Origin: Corbicula japonica
Taxonomy: Eukaryota; Mollusca; Bivalvia; Venerida; Cyrenidae
Length of the DNA: 64,000 bases
NCBI GenBank assembly: GCA_038501625.1
Contig: JAZAYU010000007.1
Span: 3,389,685 to 3,453,684, forward strand
Direction of reading: 5' to 3'
Made by a program: the position numbers and the translations under genes. The notes under the pieces were generated by a model, which worked only from the letters and a program-made list of their open reading frames with translations, searched no databases and had not been told where the DNA came from. Each line of letters starts with the position of its first letter. The first letter of the stretch is position 1. This document shows, one piece after another, positions 47,708-58,280 of the stretch.

Positions 47708-48019
47708 GGTGCGTCGTGCGATAAGGTATCTCCGAAAGCTGACATCATTCATTGACATTGACTTCCTTTTGTATCCATATAGGGATAGTGAATATATTAA
47801 CAGATCTATTTGAACTCTTATATTTCAAAATGTTTCCGGCTATTGGCCTTCCTCAGTTGATTATGTCACAACAAGTCTACATTTTCTTCTTGAGCACATA
47901 TACATGAAGTAATCAATTAACCAAGATCAACAGAAGAAGGCTATTGACTAATAAAAGAGTTTAAATAGATCTACCATTCCTTGAAATGACGTCATTTTCG
48001 TTATACATCGTCTCGCACC
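47708..48019. mobile_element. Foldback element (~310 bp), possible family C relative
   Basis: The ends GGGTGCGTCGTGCGATAAGG and, inverted, GGGTGCGAGACGATGTATAA pair. Inner segments also pair: AGATCTATTTGAACTCTTA with its inverted counterpart at 47953-47972, and TATTGGCCTTCCTCAGTTGA with the inverse of GATCAACAGAAGAAGGCTAT. A TGACGTCA motif lies near 47990. Confidence 0.7.
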
Positions 48020-48024
48020 CCCCA

Positions 48025-49072
48025 GGGCGGGTAATCAAACTGCACCTTACCATGCATTTTGTAAACAAAAATCCGCCATCTTGGATGAAAATTGGTAATT
48101 TCACAAATATTAAGTATTATAACAAAATATATAGGCCTATACATAATACTCGATTGATTTGTTAAAACCGTATACATTGTAGTAGATCAGGTGGGCGACA
48201 ATTACATCATTCAAAACATTGAGCAAAGAAAAAATTGTCTTTTATAGTTAATATTGTTAAGTTATTTGGTTTTTGAAAGAGGTGTGAGGTTATATTTCCG
48301 ATCTAAGGTCATTTTACTTGAACCGCAGAAGTGGGATAACATGACACTCAGACCGTCAATGTATCCTCACATGTATATCTATTCAAGAAACCTAATAATT
48401 GTTTGGTTATACTGCAAAACCTTCGAAAAATAGATATTTAGAAAACATTGGTATTTAATAAATGGAGCTCAAATTATTTGTAAACGTCTCTCTTTCCACT
48501 GAGCCTCAAAAGTACATGTATGACGTCATGTTTTCATCCACGTGACGTCTCTTCTAAATAGCTTAGATGGACTGCCGATTTGATATTTTTTTAACAATTA
48601 AGAATAATTTAATCATTTTGCACATAAAACGTTCACACAATCATTCTCTGTAAAAAAAATATAAGTACACCCTGAAAATACCACTGAGCAAATTAGGAGA
48701 TTGACTTAAATGCATTTCTTGCAATTCAAAACAATATGGCGGAATACAATAAAATATGGGAGGCCAGAAGGGGATAATAATGCACGTGCATTTCGTATTT
48801 ACTGCCGATCAGTTAATACGGATTTGCGTCAACGACAAATTATCAACTTCAGCGAAGCTTCCATGACTGAGGTAACTTGTTTGCCACTTGGAGTTTATAT
48901 TCCATCTAGGTACCAAATGGTTCGGAAAAATGTGTAGCAGGTTCTTAGGTATATCTCAATTTTACGAGTTATTTATTAAATGAGTAAAAGTAAAAAACTT
49001 ACCAATTTTCATCCAAGATGGCGGACTTTTGTTTACAAAATGCATGGTAAGGTGCAGTTTGATTACCCGCCC
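48025..49072. mobile_element. Inverted-repeat element (~1.05 kb) with YY1-like motifs in its ends
   Basis: Arms of about 72 bp (48027-48098 and 49000-49070) are almost perfect inverted copies, starting GCGGGTAATCAAACTGCACC. Each contains CCGCCATCTTGG (48073-48084 and, inverted, 49013-49024). The interior holds one 75-codon frame (48710-48937) with no known domain, so it is probably non-autonomous. Confidence 0.82.
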
Positions 49073-49092
49073 CTCCCCCCCCTCCCCCCCCC
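49069..49092. repeat. Poly-C tract
   Basis: Long C-runs interrupted by T, followed by A-rich AAAAAACACAACAAAAAAC sequence. The opposite strand is G-rich and could form quadruplex structures. Confidence 0.7.
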
Positions 49093-50311
49093 AAAAAAAA
49101 ACACAACAAAAAACAACAAAAAACTTATGTGCGTCGAATGTGTCAAACACCAATTGAGTTAAAATCATTATAATAAGCAACAAAATTATTTCCAAAAATA
49201 TGTAGTTGGCCGAGACGTAAATAATAACAGAGTTAAGGCAATATGATAAGTTGACTATATCCCTTAGAATTATTGAAAACTTATAGAGGACATGTAACGT
49301 CTTGTTTTGTTGTCTTAATAATATTGTGATATAATGTGTTGTATTGTAGGCGCAGGCTCTTAGGTACATAACGAAACGTTCATGTTATCACAACAACATC
49401 TGTGGCATCTTTACTGTAATATCTATATTCTTTATCTTGTCTAATCTATATGGATATTCGCCCAAAAATCGTTTTGGTAGACCTGGCCGCCACGGCTAGT
49501 AAAGTAGGCTAAATTACTAAACCTTATCGCAGATTCGATTAACATCACAAGCGTTTTGCCACGAAAATGATTATTTACCTTATTTCTGGTAACATAAATA
49601 GTTTATGGGTATTAACCTTTCTATCGATCATTTGGACATGCAGTCAAATTAAAACATGGGATTGGATAAACACTTACGTTGGACCTATTCATGTAATGAT
49701 TTCATAGCGAACACACTGGAATTCAAGAAGAATCAATCAGATTACTTTTACAAATGGACAAGTGAAGGTTAGCATGTTGATAAAAATGACAAAACATCTC
49801 AATATATTCTTAAGACCCTCTACATGCAGAACAAACATAATTTTTACCGAACATTCAAATAGTGATATTATTTATACGAAATTTGAAGGCCATTAAACAC
49901 AGCTAATATAAATGATGCCGTATCTCTTTAATTGAGCCTGTTCGTAGAAATAGAAAGACAAATTACCGCCAGTGTAACCTTGACCCGAGTTGAGCGCAGC
50001 TTGATATATCTACGTATACAAAAAAAAAGATCGTTTTCATATCTGATTTTCACAAATGGTATTTACAATGTATACATATACTTAAATATAACCACTGATT
50101 AGAAGCTCAAACAGCTGATCTGTTTACATTAGGTACATCAGTTTCAAAGTTTCATATTACTTCAGAGTTCCGGAATTATGCGCAAGAAGTCAGGAGCTAA
50201 AACATATTGTATTATCATGATACAGTGGTAGATAATATAATTTGTCATCAACCATGACCAAAATCCAGAATTACTTTTCAACCAGTGGTGTTACCAAGAT
50301 CGTTCTTTGAA
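49093..50311. other. Non-coding stretch
   Basis: No recognised feature. Confidence 0.4.
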
Positions 50312-50490
50312 GGCCGTTGAGCATGATACTTATACATGTATTTGTGATGGACCTTAGTTAGGCTCAACCTGGAGCTAGGCGGCGCGGAAAGTTATATGTA
50401 ACTTCCATAACTGCTCATTAACATGCTCAATTAAACCGAGCCTGCGATATTGTGGTTTTTGTCGTCTTCGATGGCTTTCAACTATTTATT
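50312..50490 (+). repeat. Family A copy
   Basis: It includes AGGCTCAACCTGGAGCTAGG, CATTAACATGCTCAATTAAA, CCGAGCCTGCGATATTGTGG and GTCGTCTTCGATGGCTTTCA. Confidence 0.8.
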
Positions 50491-51277
50491 TAGAGACAAT
50501 TTTGTTTATGTGATTTTCTAAATTGAAACTACCGCACACGGATTACTGTAACTGCAACAATACCACAAAAAAGAGAAACAATCATAAAACATAACTATAT
50601 TTAAAGGAAAACAAAGCTTCTATTCATAAAGGAATCTGATGCTGCCGCCTTTAAGTCTAACTCATTCATTATGCATTTTTGTTCTAATTCACTGCTAATC
50701 ACAAATCATAATTTTAAGCTGGTATGAATAATTAAATTAAAATCTAAACTGAAAATACGAGAAAATGTTACGACAAAACAGGTCGTAAATCAACGTGATG
50801 GTAAGCTGAAAATCTGGATTTGCGGTTATAAAATATTTATTATTCAACTCATTTCCGTGTTTAATACAGTGAACTTTGATAAATTAGAGACATATGCTAT
50901 ATAGAAGGTTAAAATTTCAGTTTTATACTTTTGACTTAAATTTGAACAATGGAAAGTATTAACGTAAGAAAGCAAACATCTTTACTTGATGTGTGCGAAA
51001 AGTTCAACAATAGTGAACGGTATGAAATCCCGTGAAAAGTTACTCGTACAAACCCAGTTTGAGTATCTTCCAAGATTTTCCAAACTAAAGGTTGATCAAA
51101 TATTACTTTTAAAACTCATAAACCGAAATGTCATTGAAAGTGTTACTGTTACTCAGATGAAATGTTTCTTTAAAATGTATTTTGCGTCAGATTCACCTAT
51201 TAAAACCAGTTTTAGAAAGAAACACCAATAAATAGTATAACGGTGAAACGCAGATCCAATATGTATTATAATGTTAT
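50491..51277. other. Non-coding stretch
   Basis: An 81-codon frame (50986-51231) is not low-complexity but matches no family I recognise. It is probably chance. Confidence 0.4.
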
Positions 51278-51333
51278 TAATCAAGTGTATTCATATTGGC
51301 CTTGTTATTGGGCCAAAGGCCGAGGGCTAATAT
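51278..51333 (+). repeat. Family D copy interrupted by the 1.25-kb element
   Basis: ATCAAGTGTATTCATATTGG and CCTTGTTATTGGGCCAAAGG match the inverse of 38795-38860. The D sequence breaks at the element's left end. Confidence 0.6.
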
Positions 51334-52580
51334 GGGCTGTTTCAAAAAAAATGGATGGAAAAGTGAAAAAATAGTGAAAAATTAAAGTTCGTTCAAATTC
51401 AAAACTTGTTATTCTGAATTTTTTGCTTATTAAAACTGAGTAAAAAACTGAAAGATTTTTGAAATCGGTCAACTGGTTGCTGAGATATTGTCATTTGAAA
51501 AATGGCAAGTGAAGTGAAAAAAATGTAAAGAATTTAAGTTCTTAAAAAGTCCAAACTGGTTGGTCCATATGTTTGTACAGTCTTTTCAGTGATCAAAATC
51601 AATCAAGTTATACCCATATGTGGCAGAATAAAAAAATTATGGAGCTTTATTGACCTATATTAAAAAAATCAAAGAATTTTAATTTATGTGCTTAAAATAC
51701 AAGTATTACTGTTTCTTATTATTTAAATGTGTATTTCTGTTCAAATACATGTTGAAGCATCAAATATAAGTGCTTTAGAACTTGTGGTATCGCATAAAGA
51801 TAAAAAATTCATATTGTTAAAAAAGGGTGTCACACTCCTGACAACCATATAAGTGCAGTGTACTCAAAAATGTTTCACTAAGGCCATTCCTGTTTGTCAC
51901 AATTTAACAAAACATGACATAGACTTGTAGGAAAAAACATGCTCTTGTTTTCATGTAAAGGATATGTTGACAGAATATTGCAATATGTGCATAATGTCAC
52001 ACTCCTGACAAATTTAGCTGACATTCCCTGAAGGGAGCTGCAGACAAATATAATTTCAATAGAGGTGATAATATTATAATTATTGCATCTAGAAACATGA
52101 CACTTCATGATACACAAAACATTTCTTATGTACTATTAATCTTAAAAGTCCTATTAATTTATAAAGCGAAGAGGTATTGATTTTCTTGAGGTATTTTCTA
52201 ATCTACCACGCTTGACTTAATAGCATATATTTTGATTACTTTAAGTATAATATGCTTAATTTTATCATTATTTGATGCCTAATAAATGCACCTTTAACTA
52301 AAACAACACTAAAACTTGTCTTTACTCAAGCTTTCTGTAAAATAATTGTCTGAACAAATGTGATTTTGAAAAGTGTCACACTTTTTTGTCACACTCCTGA
52401 CATTTTTTGCCCTTTATTTTAGAATATTTTTTTAACGGATGGTGCTATTTTGATGAAACTTTACAAATCTTTAAAGGACATGATGAGACACCTCTGCAAA
52501 GTAGGAAAATGGAAGTAACTGTTTGTAATACATTTTTATACCAGGAAAACCAAAACCAGCCATTTTTTTTGAAACAGCCC
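51334..52580. mobile_element. 1,247-bp DNA element with perfect 21-bp inverted ends and internal TGTCACACTCCTGACA repeats
   Basis: The ends begin GGGCTGTTTCAAAAAAAATG and are perfect inverted copies over 21 bp (51334-51354 and 52560-52580). TA occurs near both outer sides, but the duplication is not certain. Inside, TGTCACACTCCTGACA is repeated exactly three times (51828-51843, 51995-52010, 52387-52402). No transposase frame exists. Confidence 0.85.
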
Positions 52581-52687
52581 CTATGACTAATCTGCTCAAC
52601 GCACAATTACATGGCCGATGTAAATTTACTTGATTAATGACAGTTTGTTAATTAACAGACTTAAAAAGGTCAATTCCTTTGGAGACT

Positions 52688-52745
52688 TAACTGGGCCAAT
52701 ACGAGAATTGCTGGGCCAATACGAAAATTGTTGGGACAATATGAG
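52688..52745. repeat. Short tandem repeat 'TGGGCCAATACGARAATTG'
   Basis: Three units of about 19-20 bp: CTGGGCCAATACGAGAATTG, CTGGGCCAATACGAAAATTG and a changed TTGGGACAATATGAG. They share GGGCCAATACGA with family D. Confidence 0.75.
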
Positions 52746-53361
52746 ATTGTTAATAAATAACAGAAATTGCTTGGATGCAGTAGTCTATAAATATACTTTT
52801 GTTTGTATGTCGCTGTTATTTAGTATCACTTTTAAATTACAAAGAGTTCAGTGTCGTCGCCGTCATCTAGAAAACATAGAACTAGCACATATTTTGAAAA
52901 TATCGCACACGGATGGTCGTGTCATTTTTACATTAGAATTTATATATCACATTCCCTGTTAAAATTGTAAACTGTTTAGTTCCGTCAATTGTTCTCGTTA
53001 AAGGCAACCCCACTTTTTAACTTTCTAACTTTACGACGTGTTTATAAATTGGTATTAATCTGATATTATGGAAATTATCAAATCACATAAAACGAGTAAA
53101 TCTGTATATGAGCTAAGCAGCTTTTAATGCTTTCTTGGAAAATTTTCACCCTCAGTTAAACTTAGTGCTTTGAAATCTCGGACTTTGTAGGTCTGAGGTC
53201 AGAACGCTATAACTTAGATGTCGCTTAATAATTAAAACGTCGTTGACCACAACTGAATGGTATTTACCTCTCAATTATTATTGTTATTTTCAGTTCTTTT
53301 TGTTTATTTAGTGATTTCAGAAGAGAAAAGAACACAGTTAATTTGGAGTGTTACAGTTTCT
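52746..53361. other. Non-coding stretch before the 21-bp array
   Basis: A hydrophobic start-like frame begins at 53257 and runs into the array. Otherwise nothing was recognised. Confidence 0.35.
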
Positions 53362-54214
53362 AAGAATCGAGTTTCGAGTAGAAAACTTCGAGTTTCAAGT
53401 AGACAATATCTAGTTTCAAGTTGGGATCTTCGAGTTTCGAGTTGGAAAACTTCGAGTCTCGAGCTGAAAACTTCGAGTCTCGAGTTGAGAACATCTAGTC
53501 TCAAGTTGAAAACTTCGAGTTTCGAGTTGCAAACTTCGAGTCTCGAGTTGAGAACATCGAGTTTCGAGTTGAAAAATTCGAGTCTCGAGTTGAAAACATC
53601 GAGTTGAAAACTTCGAGTCTCGAGTTGAAAACTTCGAGTCTCGAGTTGAAAACTTCAAGTCTCGAGCTGAAAACTTCGAGTCTCGAGTTGAGAACATCTA
53701 GTCCCAAGTTGAAAACTTCGAGTCTCGAGTTGAAAACTTCGAGTCTCGAGTTAAAAACTTCGAGTCTCGAGTTGAGAACATCGAGTTTCGAGTTGAAAAA
53801 TTCGAGTCTCGAGTTGAAAACTTCGAGTTTCGAGTTGAAAACTTCGAGTTTCGAGTTGAAAACTTCGAGTCTCGAGTTGAAAACTTCGAGTTGAAAACTT
53901 CGAGTCTCGAGTTAAAAACTTCGAGTCTCGAGCTGAAAACTTCGAGTCTCGAGTTGAGAACATCTAGTCTCAAGTTGAAAACTTCGAGTTTCGAGTTGAA
54001 AACTTCGAGTCTCGAGTTAAAAACTTCGAGTCTCGAGTTGAAAACTTCGAGTCTCGATTTGAAAAATTCGAGTCTCGAGTTGAAAACTTTGAGTCTCGAG
54101 TTGAAAACTTCGAGTCTCGATTTGAAAAATTCGAGTCTCGAGTTGAAAACTTTGAGTCTCGAGTTGAAAACTTCGAGTCTCGAGTTGAAAACTTCGAGTT
54201 TCGAGTTGGCAATT
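53362..54214 (+). repeat. 21-bp satellite-like array 1 (~40 units)
   Basis: Each unit is three 7-mers: YTCGAGT, CTCGAGT (or TTCGAGT), then TGAAAAC. Two units are exactly one 7-mer short (near 53590 and 53880), which supports the 7-bp substructure. Higher-order structure is visible: an exact 63-bp period at 54051-54177, and recurrent variants reading AACATCTAGT. Open frames in most phases (LELKTSS one way, FSTRDSK the other) follow from 21 being a multiple of 3. Confidence 0.97.
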
Positions 54215-54639
54215 TTTCACGTTTCCTGTTATTTAATAACAAAACCGACTATTCGCAATAAAATATTTACATGTGAAATGTGGAATTTTATCAGAAATTT
54301 GGTAAAGAATATTCGCCATTACCCGTGAAATCAAAAATGATCTATAACGTGATTTTAAACATTTTTTCAAATGCTTGAACTAGAAGTTAAACAAATTGTT
54401 GTTTATTCTGTAAATGGCAGTCAGGTCATCAACCTGACATAGGCAATGTTAATGTGACAGGTGTTGAGTTGTAGTGTTAGATACCAAAATAAAAAAAAGA
54501 TTAAAATATTTAAACAAATTTATCTAATTGTTATTTTAAGTAAACCATGCCATTTAAAACACTCAGTCCTAGAGCTCTACCGAGGTCACTGAAAGTCTGT
54601 GTACACATGCAAGAGCCTGTATGCTTCAACAATAGAGTT
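54215..54639. other. Non-coding stretch
   Basis: A small palindrome GTCAGGT-CATCA-ACCTGAC lies at 54420-54438. Nothing else was recognised. Confidence 0.4.
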
Positions 54640-54762
54640 GCGGCGAGTGCAGTAAAATTCATTTCCATAAGACAGCGTCCATGAACAGGCTCGATAAAAC
54701 GAGCCTGCAAGTATTTTACTATTTTCGTGTACGGTGACTTTAAAAGTTCCCTTTCCATCTGG
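54640..54762 (+). repeat. Family A copy, 3' half
   Basis: CATGAACAGGCTCGATAAAA, CGAGCCTGCAAGTATTTT and AAAGTTCCCTTTCCATCT are present. The 5' half is missing. Confidence 0.8.
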
Positions 54763-55696
54763 TGTCAGAGTCTGTCAGACCTGGCATGTAAAGTCGTCGT
54801 TTAATACATTTTATTAGCTCTGGCGATTACGTTTTCATGCTAGCAATTTGCTTACTAGACTAAATTTTATTGGGATTACCATTTTTGTTTTGGTACTTTG
54901 GTAGAACACCCAACTATAGTTTATCAGTACTTTTTTAATGTCGATATCGACTTAAAACCTATCAATTAAGATAATGTGATAAAATTATCAAGTCTCGGAA
55001 TAAGCTTTCTTACAATGCATTGCAAAAGAATTTCTTTAGTTTCAATTCGCTATGATAAAACTTGTTAGATAAAGACAGAGATTAAGTACACATAAAACAT
55101 GACATTGTGATACAAATTAAACATACATTCAGGACTATACGCGAGTTCATGTATGTGGCTGAATCCACCAGATTCTGATGTTGACAAATACATGCACATA
55201 TAAGATTTTCCTTGCTATTTCTGAACCAAATACCACTTGTGAACCCCTGTCTGCATTACAATTTTATCACTTTGAACAGAAGCCACAATAAAAACTTCTT
55301 GTTTTTGGTACATTATGTCGCTTAAAGTATAAAAAGGATTTAGCCTTCCAGTTATTTAGGCTCAGATTGTTTCATACAAGAAAAAATGTACTCTAAATCG
55401 AGTTTTTATTCAAGATGTTACCAGAATTTTAAAAACATATGATTTTATTATCCTATTCCCGAGAAAAGTTTCACAAAAACTACTAAGTAAAAGACAATAT
55501 GTTGTGAACAGAACGCTTGTTTACAGGGTATTTCTGCTGACCCTGACTTTGCAACCTTCAGAAACATCCATAAATCATTCAGATTGGCCAATGTTTGACT
55601 AAAAGATAAAGAAAAGTGCAATAGCATAGAAAATATGTCATATCTAGCAAACCTTAGTTGTAAAACATTCAAGTCGCAGTTAATATGCGATGTATG
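54763..55696. other. Non-coding stretch
   Basis: The 173-codon minus-strand frame (55448-55969) is mostly the read-through of array 2 and has no domain. Nothing else was recognised. Confidence 0.4.
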
Positions 55697-55716
55697 TAAT
55701 GAGGGATTCTTTTCTC

Positions 55717-55947
55717 CGAGTTTCGAGTAGGGATCTTCGAGTTTCAAGTAGATAACTTCGAGTTTCGAGTGGTAAATGTCGAGTTTCGAGTTAAAATCTT
55801 CGAGTTTTGAGTGGTAAATATGGAGTTTCGAGTTAAAATCTTCGAGTTTAGAGTTGAAAATATCGAGTTTCGAGTAGGGATCTTCGAGTTTCGAGTTGAA
55901 AATGTCGAGTTTCGAGTTGAAAATGCCGAGTTTCGAGTTGAAAATAT
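55717..55947 (+). repeat. 21-bp array 2 (11 units)
   Basis: Eleven 21-bp units starting CGAGTTTCGAGT, with variable tails (AGGGATCTT, AGATAACTT, GGTAAATGT, TAAAATCTT, TGAAAATGT). They are more diverged from one another than array 1 units. Confidence 0.95.
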
Positions 55948-56532
55948 TGTAGTCTGAATATGCAAGCAAGTGGTATCAATATCATCCTTATTTCCTCCAT
56001 TTCTGACGAGTATATTTAACACAAATATAATAGAGACTATTCATGTTACTTAATATTGACACAATGAGAATTAAGCCAATAAATAACAGATGTGAAGCAA
56101 GATACATGTAAAAAGAAAATGGTTCGTCCGCCCTTATAGTAAGTCTCATAGAGTGGAAGTCGTAAGGGGAGAAAATGAGCAAATAGTAAGATTTTGTAAA
56201 AACACGCAAAGCTGAAAATTATAACCCTACGAAATGCTTTTCATGAATTGTCATTTGGTGATTAATATACCGGTATGATTGAAATTCTAGAGATAGGCAT
56301 AAATTGCTTTCAAAAAGGTTGAATTTAGATTCATAACTTCTGCATATTTATCAGTAGGAACAAGCATTCAAATGACATTGTCGACATGACCTAGCATGTA
56401 CAACAGTAATGATGTTCTCTTTCTAAACAATCAAAAGTAGAGAGACAATTCTTCCCAAATTTTTTTTCATGAAAACATTAAATTAGCTCCGATAATATTA
56501 TGGTTTTGGCTTTTACATTCAAAACATACATG

Positions 56533-56788
56533 AAAGAGTTTCGAGTTAAAAACTTCGAGTTTCAAGTAACAATATCGAGTTTCAAGTTGGGATCTTCGAG
56601 TTTCGAGTTGGAATTTTCGAGTTTCGAGTTGAAAACTCCGAGTCTCGAGTTGAAAACTTCGAGTTTCGAGTTGAGAACTTCGAGTCTCGAGTTGAAAACT
56701 TCGAGTCTCGAGTTGAAAACTTCGAGTCTCGAGTTGAAAAATTCGAGTCTCGAGTTGAAAACTTCGAGTCTCGAGTTGAAAACTTAGA
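56533..56788 (+). repeat. 21-bp array 3, forward part (12 units)
   Basis: The leading units (TTTCAAGTAACAATATCGAG, TTTCAAGTTGGGATCTTCGA) match the leading units of array 1, and later units match its CTCGAGTTGAAAACTT type. Arrays 1 and 3 therefore share ancestry as arrays, not just as monomers. Confidence 0.95.
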
Positions 56789-56791
56789 GTC

Positions 56792-56871
56792 TTAACTCGA
56801 AACTCGATATTTACCACTCGAAACTCGAAGTTATCTACTTGAAACTCGAAGCTCCCTACTCGAAACTCGAA
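56792..56871 (-). repeat. 21-bp array 3, inverted part (4 units)
   Basis: Four units in reverse orientation (AACTCGAAACTCGATATTTA, CCACTCGAAACTCGAAG and so on) mirror the first four units of array 2. Confidence 0.95.
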
Positions 56872-57148
56872 GAAAAGAATCCCTCGTTATTTTGCTTAAT
56901 AAAATTGTCTAACTTCTAACTGAGATTTGGTGAATGACATTCAATGAGATGATCTTGTTCATACTTTGACCTTTATGTGAAATGATGATTGCTATAGACT
57001 TGTGTCAATATTTTAGTATTAGTTAGGTTTTATAGCTTTTGTATTGTTTAACGTTTTGAATGTCTGGTTGACACTTTTTTGAGTCTTAGCGAACACATTT
57101 TGTAGTGTTTAATTTAGATATTAGATTAGTGTTTAAGACTTTGAATAA

Positions 57149-57322
57149 AACGGACCAAAATTGGTACTGTTTACTTGTGTAAGTACTGATATGTGTTCAA
57201 CCCGGGGCTAGGCGGCGTTGGCATTTATACATTTCTCTCCTTGAACAAGCTCAATCAAACCGGTCCGGTATATATTTCAAATTGTCGTGTTTGGTGGCCT
57301 TAAAAGTTCCCTTATGTTCTAT
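57149..57322 (+). repeat. Family A copy
   Basis: Blocks: GACCAAAATTGGTACTGTTT, TGTTCAACCCGGGGCTAGGC, AAGCTCAATCAAACCGGTCC and GTCGTGTTTGGTGGCCTTAA. Confidence 0.8.
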
Positions 57323-58280
57323 TTTGAGACAAGTGATTTGACCCTTCCCTATACACGACTCATTATCACCGTTTGCATCTTGTAATAATCATATTTCCGA
57401 TAGTTGCTTGGTATTTCCAGAGTCATAGATACGGAGCTTCACATTCAATCGGTGATGTTGTCACCTCTGAAAGTACTTATGTTGATTAAACGCTTTTCTA
57501 AAACATTATATTTTTTCACAGTTAAAAGACTCTTTTTTACATGATTAGTTTCAATATTAGCAAAAAGCATTGGCTGTTAAGTTTTATTGTCAAAGGCAAG
57601 CTGTTCAGAAATGGAATTTGTTTGGGGCAGTCTTAAGATTGATATATGACCAAAATCCTAATGAACATTAATTGCTGAGCTCATAAACAGCGGGTTCGAG
57701 CATCCCCACTAAACAAACTCTGCGCCCGGCTCTATTTTATCGTCATCCTTACGAGTGCTTATACATTGGTATCTCTTTGAAATTGCTGCCTATTTCCAGT
57801 TAAGGAATCTCGTTGTTGTCTCATTTGTAGTGAATAATAACCGTACTAATATAAAATCCGTATACATGTCTGAAAAAAATCCCTATTCCGACAAAAGTTT
57901 TGACTAATAAGTACATTTTACGATCTGTTGTGAGTGAATTTCGTTTACAGCGTCCCTATCGCTATGGCACTTTCGGCTTTACATATATTCACTTGTACGT
58001 TGATTGTGTAAAATATTACAACACATTTACTTTGTTAAGAGGTCTTCAACAGTAAATATTATATCTTTTGATATTAGAAAACACTTAATAGTTTCGTCCT
58101 AATACGTGACAAGGCACGTTAATTTCGAAATAATTTTTATTGTTGGTATGATTTTACAAAAGAAAAAAAACTTACCTTATTTGATGATAGCAAAGTGATA
58201 ATAACGAACATCTCTATATCCATTTTCCTGAAAAGAAAAAAAAAACAATTGCAAAACATCCGCAATATCAGCATAACTGC
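57323..58280. other. Non-coding stretch
   Basis: A B-box-like GCGGGTTCGAGCATCCC lies near 57690 without an A box. Nothing else was recognised. Confidence 0.35.

Larger units (their letters stand above)
55697..56888. mobile_element. Foldback-like element (~1.19 kb) with 21-bp repeats in its inverted ends
   Basis: The left end GAGGGATTCTTTTCT and about 90 bp following (55701-55794) are almost exactly inverted at 56792-56885, with three or four differences. The inverted ends are themselves made of 21-bp units. Between them lie array 2, about 580 bp of unique sequence and array 3. No transposase frame and no clear target duplication were seen. Foldback (FB) elements of flies are the nearest known architecture; kinship is not claimed. 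Confidence 0.75.

Noticed and set aside
50986..51231. 81-codon frame of balanced composition
   Set aside because: No recognised motif, no conserved context, and its length is within chance for this base composition. Not called as a gene.
53362..54214. CRISPR-like array
   Set aside because: Units are contiguous with no unique spacers, and the setting is eukaryotic. This is a satellite-type tandem repeat.
53416..54328. Several open frames of 66-145 codons on both strands with 7-residue repeats (LELKTSS, FSTRDSK)
   Set aside because: A 21-bp unit without stops keeps most phases open on both strands. The frames are broken wherever a unit loses 7 bp, which argues against coding.
55448..55969. 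173-codon minus-strand open frame
   Set aside because: About 80 codons are read from array 2, and the rest shows no domain or codon pattern of a gene.
57685..57705. Possible tRNA B box GCGGGTTCGAGCATCCC
   Set aside because: It carries an extra base relative to the consensus and has no A box or cloverleaf partner strands nearby.
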